Source: Occultella aeris (GTDB lineage: Bacteria; Actinomycetota; Actinomycetes; Actinomycetales; Beutenbergiaceae). From it: DNA of 64,000 nt. The position numbers were made by a program, and so were the translations under genes. Positions 32,792-40,917 of the stretch are shown one piece after another. The stretch lies in assembly GCF_902703175.1 (NCBI RefSeq), contig NZ_CACRYJ010000016.1, positions 124,001 to 188,000 on the forward strand. The letters run 5' to 3'. Under the pieces are notes generated by a model. The model searched no databases, had not been told where the DNA came from, and worked only from the letters and a program-made list of their open reading frames with translations. Numbering within the stretch: position 1 is the first letter of the stretch; every line of letters starts with the position of its first letter.

Positions 32792-34738
32792 TTGACCGTG
32801 CCAACAACGTTCGAGGGGTCCGTGGGCCACCGCACCGTCGCGCCTGCCGTGCCGACCGGACCGGTCGCCGTGCAGCGTCCGCTGGACCTGAGTGCCGTGC
32901 GCCTCGACCCGAACGGACGCCTCGGCGCCTGGCAGCAGCTGAACGCGACCGCGACCATCCCGCACTGCATCGACCAGCTCGAGGCGTCCGGTGTGCTCGA
33001 CAACTTCCGCCGGCTGGTCTCCGAGTCCGATGCCGACTTCCGCGGCTTCGTGTTCGCCGACTCGGACCTGTACAAGGTGATCGAGGCGGTGGCCTGGGAG
33101 ATCGGACGGTCCGGCACCGACCGGTGGGACGCCTGGCTCGACGACGTCATCGGGCTCGTCGCCCGGGTCCAGGACGACTCCGGCTACGTGATGACCTGGA
33201 TCCAGGGCGTCCACCCTGAGAAGCGGTTCGTCGAGCTCGAGTGGACCCACGAGATGTACGTGCTCGGTCACATGGTCCAGGCCGCGATCGCCCTCGACCG
33301 CGCCGCCGGCCGCACGGACCTGCTCGAGATCGCGGAGCGCTTCATCGCCCTGATCCACGCCACCTTCGGGCCCGAGGGCGTCGAGGGCGTCTGCGGGCAC
33401 CCCGAGATCGAGACGGCCCTCGTCGAGCTGTACCGGCACACCGGCGAGCGCGCCCACCTCGACCTCGCGCAGCGCATGATCGACCTGCGTGGCCGCGGCC
33501 TGCTCAAGGTCGGCTCGCTCGGCGCTCGCTACTTCCAGGATCACGCCCCCGTGCGCGAGGCCCGCTCCGCCGTCGGGCACGCCGTGCGACAGTTGTACCT
33601 GAACGCCGGCGTGACCGACCTCTACCTGGAGACCGGCGAGGCTGCGCTGCTCGAGGCCATGGACGCCCAGTGGGCCAGCGCGCACGAGCGCAAGATGTAC
33701 CTGTCCGGCGCGTTCGGTGCCCGGCACCGCGACGAGGCGTTCGGCGACGACTACGAGCTGCCGTCGGAACGCGCCTACGCCGAGACCTGCGCCACCATCG
33801 CGGACCTGCACTGGAACTGGCGGATGACCCTGGCCCGGGGCGGATCCGGCTACGCCGAGACCATCGAGCGCGAGATCCACAACGCCCTCGCCGCGTCGGT
33901 GGACGCAGGCGGCACCCGGTTCTTCTACTCCAACCCGCTGCAGCTGCGCCCGGACCGCTACTCCGAGGAGAACGCCCCGCGCGAGCGCACCTCCTGGTAC
34001 GCCTGCGCATGCTGCCCGCCGAACATCGCCCGCGTGGTGGCCCAGCTCGCGGCCTACGTGGCCAGCAGCACCGACGACGAGCTGCTCGTGCACCAGTTCG
34101 CCGGCGCCGAGATCGACCTCCCCGCCCACCTGGGCGACGGCACGCTGACGATCGAGACCGACTACCCGCGCACCGGTGCGGTGACGCTCAGCGTGCGCGG
34201 CACGGTGCGCCAGGGTGCACGGCTCGCCGTGCGGGTCCCGGGGTGGTCGGCGCCCTCCGCTCTGGTCACCGTCGGCATCGACGGGGCCGACGGCGCAGCC
34301 GCCCGGGCGGACGCCGACGGCTATGCCCGGGTCGCGCTGGTCGACGGCGCCCGGTACCGGCTGGACCTCGACCTCACGCCGCGCTGGACCACCGCGCACC
34401 CGCGCGTGGACGCCGTCCGCGGCTGCGTCGCACTCGAGCGCGGCCCCGTCCTGTACTGCATCGAGCAGGCCGACGTCACGGGCTCGACCGAGGTTGACGA
34501 CCTGACCGTCGTGGCCGCGCACGCACCGCGCGAGGTGGCCGCGGCCGCCGTCGCCACCGGTGATGTCGGCATCGAGCTCACCTTCCGCGTGAGCGCACCA
34601 CCGACAGACCTGTACCGGACAGACCCCGGCGACATTCCGCCGTCGGGCATCACCACAGTGACCGCCATCCCGTTCGCGACCTGGGGCAACCGCGCCCCCG
34701 GGGCGATGCGGGTCTGGCTCCCGGTCGCCCGCGACTGA
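32792..34738 (+). CDS. GH127 beta-L-arabinofuranosidase
   Basis: A protein of 648 residues. TTG 32792 is chosen because AAGGAG lies seven bases before it; an in-frame ATG at 32777 has no ribosome site. The catalytic centre of GH127 is recognisable: Glu and Cys in SERAYAETCATIA (about residue 330-342) and the cysteine pair in WYACACCPPN (about 407-416), which bind zinc and supply the Cys nucleophile in HypBA1. The C-terminal beta-sandwich follows. It would release L-arabinose from beta-linked arabinofuranose, as found on hydroxyproline-rich plant glycoproteins. It heads an operon with an importer, DUF624, a second GH127 and GH31. Confidence 0.92.
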   Translation: MTVPTTFEGSVGHRTVAPAVPTGPVAVQRPLDLSAVRLDPNGRLGAWQQLNATATIPHCIDQLEASGVLDNFRRLVSESDADFRGFVFADSDLYKVIEAVAWEIGRSGTDRWDAWLDDVIGLVARVQDDSGYVMTWIQGVHPEKRFVELEWTHEMYVLGHMVQAAIALDRAAGRTDLLEIAERFIALIHATFGPEGVEGVCGHPEIETALVELYRHTGERAHLDLAQRMIDLRGRGLLKVGSLGARYFQDHAPVREARSAVGHAVRQLYLNAGVTDLYLETGEAALLEAMDAQWASAHERKMYLSGAFGARHRDEAFGDDYELPSERAYAETCATIADLHWNWRMTLARGGSGYAETIEREIHNALAASVDAGGTRFFYSNPLQLRPDRYSEENAPRERTSWYACACCPPNIARVVAQLAAYVASSTDDELLVHQFAGAEIDLPAHLGDGTLTIETDYPRTGAVTLSVRGTVRQGARLAVRVPGWSAPSALVTVGIDGADGAAARADADGYARVALVDGARYRLDLDLTPRWTTAHPRVDAVRGCVALERGPVLYCIEQADVTGSTEVDDLTVVAAHAPREVAAAAVATGDVGIELTFRVSAPPTDLYRTDPGDIPPSGITTVTAIPFATWGNRAPGAMRVWLPVARD

Positions 34739-34783
34739 GTCGCGGACGACGCACTCCCACCGAATCACCACACGAAGGGCTCA

Positions 34784-36403
34784 ATGATGAGGAAGGCACT
34801 GACGGCGACCGCCGCGGTCGTGGCAGGCGGGCTCGTGCTCGCCGGCTGCACGTCCGGCGGCGATGACGGCGCAGACGACGGCGGCAACGGGGGTGGCGGT
34901 GAGACCATCCAGATCCTGGTGCTCAAGCACCCCCTGACCGGCCCGATGGCCGACATGGCCTGGGTTGCGCAGCTCGAGGAGATGGCTGACGTGACCATCG
35001 AATGGGAGGAGGTCTCCGCCGACTGGGACCAGAAGAAGTCCACGATGCTGGCGGCCGGGGACATCCCCGACCTGGTGGTCGGCGTGAACGCGATCACCGA
35101 CTCCGACCTGGTCACGTTCAACGGGCTGTTCGAGGACCTCAGCGACGATCTGGACGCGCTGCCCAACGTGCAGGGCATGTTCGAGGCGGTCCCGGAGACC
35201 GAGGTGATGGCCACGCAGCCGGAGGGGGAGGTGTTCTCGCTGCCGAGCTATCGCCGGTTCTGGCCGCAGACCGCCACCCGTCAGTACATCAACCAGCAGT
35301 GGCTGGACAACCTCGGCCTGGAGATGCCGACCACCTGGGACGAGCTCTTCGAGGTCCTGAAGGCGTTCAAGGACGAGGACGCGAACGGCAACGGGGACGC
35401 CGGTGACGAGATCCCGATGGACTGGTCGCCGACCGGGACCGGCGGCTTCGGCTTCTTCCAGCCCTCCGCGTTCCTGGGCAGCCTCGGGCTGCCGATCACG
35501 GGCGGCGGCGGCGCCGGCTACTTCGTCGAGGACGGCGAGGTGGGCAACTTCTTCACCGACGAGCGGTACCGCGACGTCGTGGAGTTCCTGCACGACTGCT
35601 ACGCCGAGGGCCTCATCAGCCAGGAGGTCATGACGCAGGACTACTCCGCCTATCAGTCGGTGGGCCGCGGCAACGGCGATGACGCGACCGTCGGGTTCTC
35701 CTGGGGCTGGACGGCGTCGGACCGGTTCGGCGCCCAGCTCGCCCCCCAGTACGCAGCCACCGCCCCGATGATCGCGCCGGGCGCCGACGCCTCCGACGTG
35801 GTCTGGAGCTACGACAACTACTCGCTGAACTACGGGCCGAACAGCATCACGATGTCCGCGCAGACGGACGCCCGTGACGCCTCCCTGCGAGTGATCGACG
35901 CCTTCTACGACCAGGACATCTCGGTGCAGGTCCTCTGGGGTGACATCGGCCCGAACATCGAGGAGACCGGCGAGAACGCGTACACCGTGCTGCCGCCCGC
36001 CGACGAGACGTCCGACCCCTCCACCTGGAAGTGGACCACCTCGCTGGCGGACAACGGGCCGATGTGGATCCGGGACGACATCGACGTGGTGCTGCCCTCC
36101 GATCTGCAGGAGGCCAACGACCAGGCCGAACCACTGGCCGATGCGCTGGCGAACGTCGACCCTGTCGAGGACGTCTTCCCGGCGGAGTTCTTCAGCCTGA
36201 GCGCCGAGGACTCCTCGACCGTCTCGCTGAACAACACCAACTTCCTCGCCATCGCGATGCAGAACTGGGCGACCTGGGTCACCGAGGGCGGCGCCGAGGC
36301 CGGGTGGGACGACTACGTCGCGCAGCTGGAGGCCGCGGGCGTGCCACAGAACGTGGAGATCTATCAGGGCTATTACGACGAGTACGTCGCCTCACTGGGC
36401 TGA
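34784..36403 (+). CDS. Extracellular solute-binding lipoprotein of LplA/YtcQ type
   Basis: A protein of 539 residues. The lipobox LAGC places the lipidated cysteine at 22, followed by an Asp/Gly linker (SGGDDGADDGGNGGGGE). The family-1 binding fold includes a calcium-loop-like DEDANGNGDAGDE near residue 205. GAAGGG precedes the double ATG. It would present oligosaccharides, probably beta-arabinofuranosides, to the permeases encoded next. A very stable hairpin follows eight bases after the stop codon. Confidence 0.92.
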   Translation: MMRKALTATAAVVAGGLVLAGCTSGGDDGADDGGNGGGGETIQILVLKHPLTGPMADMAWVAQLEEMADVTIEWEEVSADWDQKKSTMLAAGDIPDLVVGVNAITDSDLVTFNGLFEDLSDDLDALPNVQGMFEAVPETEVMATQPEGEVFSLPSYRRFWPQTATRQYINQQWLDNLGLEMPTTWDELFEVLKAFKDEDANGNGDAGDEIPMDWSPTGTGGFGFFQPSAFLGSLGLPITGGGGAGYFVEDGEVGNFFTDERYRDVVEFLHDCYAEGLISQEVMTQDYSAYQSVGRGNGDDATVGFSWGWTASDRFGAQLAPQYAATAPMIAPGADASDVVWSYDNYSLNYGPNSITMSAQTDARDASLRVIDAFYDQDISVQVLWGDIGPNIEETGENAYTVLPPADETSDPSTWKWTTSLADNGPMWIRDDIDVVLPSDLQEANDQAEPLADALANVDPVEDVFPAEFFSLSAEDSSTVSLNNTNFLAIAMQNWATWVTEGGAEAGWDDYVAQLEAAGVPQNVEIYQGYYDEYVASLG

Positions 36404-36410
36404 TCACCTC

Positions 36411-36443
36411 CCGGGCCCGCCGCCGTCGTGGCGGCGGGCCCGG
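36411..36443 (+). terminator. 14-bp GC hairpin between binding-protein and permease genes
   Basis: CCGGGCCCGCCGCC and its exact complement enclose the loop GTCGT. The hairpin lies in the 63-bp gap after the binding-protein gene and upstream of the AAGGAGG of the permease. It probably limits readthrough or stabilises the upstream mRNA. It has no T-tract. Confidence 0.68.
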
Positions 36444-36466
36444 CCAAACGGCCGAAGGAGGCCAGG

Positions 36467-37450
36467 ATGACGCTGATCGAACCCACGCCGGTCAAGGTGA
36501 CGGGTCGGCGCTCGAGGGCCGCGACCGGGGCCGGTGTGCCCCCGCGCCGGGGCCTGCTCCGCCACTTCCGCAGGTACTGGCAACTGTGGGTGATGGCCGC
36601 ACCGGCCATCGCGTTCGTGGCCGTGTTCTCCTACATCCCGATGTACGGGATCCAGCTCGCGTTCCGTGAGTTCGACTTCACCGCCGGCCTCACCGGCGGG
36701 GAGTGGGTGGGACTGAAGTACTTCCAGCAGTTCTTCGAGAGTCCGCAGTTCTGGACGCTCATGCGCAACACCGTGGTGATTAGCGTGACCACTCTGGTGG
36801 TGGGCTTCATCGCCCCGATCGCGCTGGCGCTGCTCGTGAACCAGGTGATCGGCAGGTCGCGCAAGAAGTTCCTCCAGACGGCCACCTACCTGCCGCACTT
36901 CATCTCCATCGTGGTGATCGTCGGCATGCTGCAGGTGTTCCTCTCGCCCACCTCCGGGCTGATCACCCGGTTCCTGGAGGGGCTGGGGATCACCGGGGTG
37001 AACTTCCTCGGCGATCCCTCGGCGTTCGTGCCGGTCTACGTGATCTCCGAGGTGTGGCAGCACTGCGGTTGGAACTCGATCATCTACCTGGCCGCCCTGG
37101 CCAGCGTGGACACCCAGCTCTACGAGGCGGCGAAGATCGACGGCGCCGGCCGCCTGAGCATTGTTCGGCACATCGACCTGCCGGCTCTGATCCCGACCAT
37201 GATCGTGCTGCTGATCCTGAACATGGGCGGCGTGCTGAACGCCGGCTTCGAGAAGATCTTCCTGATGCAGAACCCGCTGAACCTCTCCGTCTCGGAGGTG
37301 ATCTCGACCTACGTGTACAAGATCGGGATCCTGTCCAACCAATTCAGCTATGCGACGGCGATCGGGCTGTTCAACACGGCGATCAACTTCGTCTTCCTGG
37401 TGGTCACGAACCAGATCGCCAAGCGCGTCGCCAACACGAGCCTGTGGTGA
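36467..37450 (+). CDS. LplB-type carbohydrate ABC transporter permease
   Basis: A protein of 327 residues from ATG 36467, with AAGGAGG five bases upstream. An Arg-rich cytoplasmic N-terminus is followed by six predicted membrane segments starting LWVMAAPAIAFVAVFSYIPMYGIQLAF. The EAA loop reads YEAAKIDGAGRLSIVRHIDLP. It is homologous to the 6.1-kb permease and forms the channel with the next gene. Confidence 0.93.
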   Translation: MTLIEPTPVKVTGRRSRAATGAGVPPRRGLLRHFRRYWQLWVMAAPAIAFVAVFSYIPMYGIQLAFREFDFTAGLTGGEWVGLKYFQQFFESPQFWTLMRNTVVISVTTLVVGFIAPIALALLVNQVIGRSRKKFLQTATYLPHFISIVVIVGMLQVFLSPTSGLITRFLEGLGITGVNFLGDPSAFVPVYVISEVWQHCGWNSIIYLAALASVDTQLYEAAKIDGAGRLSIVRHIDLPALIPTMIVLLILNMGGVLNAGFEKIFLMQNPLNLSVSEVISTYVYKIGILSNQFSYATAIGLFNTAINFVFLVVTNQIAKRVANTSLW

Positions 37451-37464
37451 GAGGAATGACGACC

Positions 37465-38367
37465 ATGCTGACAAGGCTGCGGCACCGCAGCCCAGGGGAC
37501 ATCGCCTTCATGGTGTTCCTGGCGCTGACCTGCGGGCTCATCCTGTTCATCACGCTGTACCCGGTGTACTTCGTGATGATCGCCTCGATCTCCGACCCGA
37601 CCCTGGTGTCCACCGGCCGGGTGTCCTTCTGGCCCCGCGGGCTGTCCTGGTTCGGTTACGAGCAGATCTTCGCGGACACCCGGATCTGGACCGGCTACCG
37701 GAACACCCTCCTCTACACGGTGGCGGGGACGGCGTTGAACCTGCTGGTGACCCTGCCGGCCGCGTACGCGCTGTCCAGGCGCGAGTTCGCCCCCCGCAAG
37801 TTCCTGATGCTGTTCTTCGCGTTCACGATGTTCTTCAGCGGCGGGCTGATCCCCACCTATCTGCTGTACCGGGACCTCAACCTCCTGGACAACTGGGCGG
37901 TGTTCGTGCTGCCGTCCGCGGTGAACGTCTTCAACCTGATCATCGCGCGCGCGTTCTTCGAGAACTCCCTCCCCGAGGAGATCTTCGAGGCCGCCACGAT
38001 CGACGGCGCCAACTACTTCCAGTTCTTCGCGAAGATCGCAATCCCCCTGTCCATGGCGATCATCTCGGTGATCGGGCTGTATTACCTGGTGCAGCACTGG
38101 AACGACTTCTTCACCGGTCTGGTTTTTGTCCGCACCTACGACAGACAACCGTTGCAGATCGTGCTCCGGGACATCCTGATCTCCAACCAGGCGTTCGCCG
38201 GTGGCGCCGGTGGCGCCGGCGGCACGGGCGGCAGCTATGCCCAGCAGTACGCGGACCAGATCAAGTACGGCGTGATCGTGGTCTCCACCCTGCCGATCAT
38301 CGTGCTGTACCCGTTCCTGCAGAGGTACTTCGAGAAGGGTGTCATGATCGGATCGGTGAAGGGCTGA
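37465..38367 (+). CDS. LplC-type carbohydrate ABC transporter permease
   Basis: A protein of 300 residues. ATG 37465 is preferred, with GAGAGGA nine bases upstream; ATG 37456 lies too close. The EAA motif reads FEAATIDGANYFQFFAKIAIPLS, and the tail FEKGVMIGSVKG matches the permease at 5.2 kb. The loop before the last membrane segment carries a Gly/Ala-rich insertion (AFAGGAGGAGGTGGSYAQQ). Its stop codon overlaps the start of the DUF624 gene (TGATG). No ATPase gene is in the operon. Confidence 0.93.
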   Translation: MLTRLRHRSPGDIAFMVFLALTCGLILFITLYPVYFVMIASISDPTLVSTGRVSFWPRGLSWFGYEQIFADTRIWTGYRNTLLYTVAGTALNLLVTLPAAYALSRREFAPRKFLMLFFAFTMFFSGGLIPTYLLYRDLNLLDNWAVFVLPSAVNVFNLIIARAFFENSLPEEIFEAATIDGANYFQFFAKIAIPLSMAIISVIGLYYLVQHWNDFFTGLVFVRTYDRQPLQIVLRDILISNQAFAGGAGGAGGTGGSYAQQYADQIKYGVIVVSTLPIIVLYPFLQRYFEKGVMIGSVKG

Positions 38368-39029
38368 TGCTGCGCCTGCTCGGATGGCACACCCGCGCCG
38401 GCGAGATCGGTCTCCGGCTGTTCCTCCTGAACGTCCTCTGGCTTCTGTACACGCTGCGCGGCGGGGTGGTGCTCGGGGCGTTCCCGGCGACGGCCGCGGT
38501 GCACGCCGTGCTGCGCCGTGACGTGATCAATCCCGGGGACACCGGTCGGGCGTCGCTCCGAGCCGAGTTCGCGGCGGCCTGGCGCGCGGAGCTGCGATCG
38601 GCGAACCTGATCGGCTACACGCTGACGGCGGCGTGGGTCCTGCTGTTGGTTGAGCACCGGCTCCTCACCTCCGCCGGCGCCCAAGGGCTGGCGGCTGGGG
38701 TGGCGGCGGTGTTGTGGTTCGCAGCCGCGGTGCTGTTCCTGGCGTGTGCTTCGGTCTGGATGCTGGCGGTGCACTTCGACGAGGGGCCACTGGCGACGCT
38801 GCGCCGCGCGGCGGTGCTGGTCCTGGCTCGCCCGCTGACCGCGATCGGGACGGCCGTGGTGCTGGCCGTGACGCTCTGTGTGTACTACGTGGTTCCAGGC
38901 CTGATCCCTGTTTTCGGCGTGGCGGTACCCGCCTTGCTCACGTCGGCCTGGCTGTGGCGCAGCGGCGTCCTACCGCGGCCGGCCCAGGAACCGCATCCAT
39001 CGCCCGTACCGGCCCACTCCCAGGTCTGA
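38367..39029 (+). CDS. DUF624 (YesL-like) membrane protein
   Basis: A protein of 220 residues with about five membrane segments. LRLFLLNVLWLLYTLRGGVVLGAFPATAAVHAVLRR is the family signature and is closer to the consensus (GAFPATAA) than that of the 8.7-kb paralogue. It is translationally coupled to the permease by a one-base overlap. Function unknown; the placement in both LplABC operons of this window suggests an accessory role in uptake. Confidence 0.86.
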   Translation: MLRLLGWHTRAGEIGLRLFLLNVLWLLYTLRGGVVLGAFPATAAVHAVLRRDVINPGDTGRASLRAEFAAAWRAELRSANLIGYTLTAAWVLLLVEHRLLTSAGAQGLAAGVAAVLWFAAAVLFLACASVWMLAVHFDEGPLATLRRAAVLVLARPLTAIGTAVVLAVTLCVYYVVPGLIPVFGVAVPALLTSAWLWRSGVLPRPAQEPHPSPVPAHSQV

Positions 39030-39041
39030 AGGGGAACAACA

Positions 39042-40832
39042 GTGTCGATGAGCCGAGTCGAACGGTCCGACCGCGTCCGGGCGCAGGTTGTGCTGCGGCC
39101 GCTCGGGCACACCGGGCGGGTCCGGATCGAGAGTGGGCCACTGGCCGAGCGGATCGCCGACGCCGCGGACACCTATCTCGACATGGACCCGGACGACGTC
39201 CTGCACGGCTTCCGGACGGCGGCCGGCCGGGCCGCTCCCGGCGCGCCCCTGACCGGGTGGTCCGCCGTGACCTCGGAACCCACGTTCGGGCAGTGGGTCA
39301 GCGGACTCGCCCGCCTCGGCGTCACCGCCGGAGTGACGGCGGCGAGCGAGCGGGCGATCGAACTGGTCGACGGCTTCGCGGAGACGGTCGGTCCCGACGG
39401 TGACGTCCGGATGTCCCTGTACGGCTACGAGAAACTCATCTGCGGACTCGTCGACACGTTCACCCTCGCCGGGCACGAGCCGGCGCTGGCGCTCCTCGAA
39501 CGGACCGTGCCCTGGGCGGACCGGACCTTCGACCGGGCCCGGCCGACGCCGTCGGCGCACGACTTCGCCGGTGGCCGGATCGGGCCGACCAGCCACGCCC
39601 GCACCCTCGAGTGGTACACGCTCGCCGAGAACCTCCACCGCGCCTGGCTGGCCGGTGCGGACGAGCGGGTCGGCGAGTTCGCGCGGGAGTGGCACTACGA
39701 CGCCTACTGGGACCGCTTCCTGACGGAGCCGCAGCCGGGCCGGGCCTGGCCGGTCCCGACCTGGCTGCACGCATACTCACACCTGAACACGTTCGCATCG
39801 GCGGCCGCGGCGTACGAGGCCACCGGCGAGGACCGGTACCTGGAGATCGTGCGCAACGCGCACACGTACTTCACCACGACGCAGACGTTCGCCACGGGTG
39901 GCTACGGTCCGAGCGAGTTCACGCTGCCGGAGGACGGTGCGCTCGGGCGCAGCCTGGAGTGGCGCACGGACTCGGCCGAGATCGTGTGCGGGTCGTGGGC
40001 CGCGTTCAAGGTGTCCACGGCGCTGCTGACGTACACCGGCGAGGCGCGCTACGGGGACTGGGTGGAGCAGCTCGTCTACTCCGGGATAGGCGCGGTGACG
40101 CCGGTCCGGCCGGGTGGCCGCACGCCCTACTACCAGGACTACCGGCTCGGGGTCGCGACGAAACTGCCGCACTGGGACGACTGGCCGTGCTGCTCCGGGA
40201 CGTACCTCCAGTGCGTCTCCGAACTCCCGAACTTCCTCTACTACGCGGCCGACGACGGACTCGCCGTGCTGCTCTACGTGCCCTCGACGGTCTCCTGGGA
40301 ACACGACGGTCGCGAGTTCGGTCTCACCCTCCAGACGTCCTACCCGCGGACCGACGATGCCCGCCTGACCCTGCGCGGCTCGGGTCACCTGGCGTTGCGG
40401 CTGCGGGTCCCGTCGTGGAGCGACGGCTTCGCTGCGGCCGTGAACGGAGAACCCGTGCCCGCGGTCGCGAAGGAAGGGGACTGGCTCGTCATCGACCGGG
40501 ACTGGCGTGACGGCGACGTCATCGACGTCACGATCGGCGCCGGGCTGCGGGTCCTGCCCGTCGATGCCCGGCACCCGAACCGGGTCGCCTTCGCCCACGG
40601 CCCGGTCGTGCTGGCGCAGAAGGCCGACTGGACCATGCCGATCTCGCTCCCCACCCCCTGGGAGATGGTCGACCTCGACCAGGCCTTCGAGCCGGGCGAG
40701 GGTGTGCGGTACACGCCCAGCGGCGTCGGAACGGCGCGCCTGCCCCTCGGCGACCTGCGGCCGCTGTCGGAGATCGCCGAACGGACGCCGTACCGCGTCT
40801 ACTTCGACCTGGACGACCCGCGGATCGTCTGA
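39042..40832 (+). CDS. GH127/GH146-type glycoside hydrolase (putative beta-L-arabinofuranosidase)
   Basis: A protein of 596 residues starting at GTG with AAGGGG seven bases upstream. The zinc-thiolate residues of the family are present as Glu and Cys in TDSAEIVCGSW (about 308-318) and the Cys pair in WPCCSGTYLQ (about 383-392). The sequence is otherwise quite different from the first GH127, so it probably cleaves another linkage or chain position. No signal peptide. It lies 12 bp after the DUF624 gene in the same operon. Confidence 0.85.
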   Translation: MSMSRVERSDRVRAQVVLRPLGHTGRVRIESGPLAERIADAADTYLDMDPDDVLHGFRTAAGRAAPGAPLTGWSAVTSEPTFGQWVSGLARLGVTAGVTAASERAIELVDGFAETVGPDGDVRMSLYGYEKLICGLVDTFTLAGHEPALALLERTVPWADRTFDRARPTPSAHDFAGGRIGPTSHARTLEWYTLAENLHRAWLAGADERVGEFAREWHYDAYWDRFLTEPQPGRAWPVPTWLHAYSHLNTFASAAAAYEATGEDRYLEIVRNAHTYFTTTQTFATGGYGPSEFTLPEDGALGRSLEWRTDSAEIVCGSWAAFKVSTALLTYTGEARYGDWVEQLVYSGIGAVTPVRPGGRTPYYQDYRLGVATKLPHWDDWPCCSGTYLQCVSELPNFLYYAADDGLAVLLYVPSTVSWEHDGREFGLTLQTSYPRTDDARLTLRGSGHLALRLRVPSWSDGFAAAVNGEPVPAVAKEGDWLVIDRDWRDGDVIDVTIGAGLRVLPVDARHPNRVAFAHGPVVLAQKADWTMPISLPTPWEMVDLDQAFEPGEGVRYTPSGVGTARLPLGDLRPLSEIAERTPYRVYFDLDDPRIV

Positions 40833-40917
40833 CCCGTGCGCCGGCGCCTCGGCGGCAATTCGGGGCCGGGCCCAGCCGGCCCGTCCCACCACCAACCCGA
40901 CTGGAGTTCGAACCCGC

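Noticed and set aside
38203-38232. Gly/Ala-rich repeat in the LplC-type permease as a possible assembly error or sign of a mobile insert
   Set aside because: The frame is intact and the loop before the last membrane segment is variable in this family; it is noted within the gene entry only.
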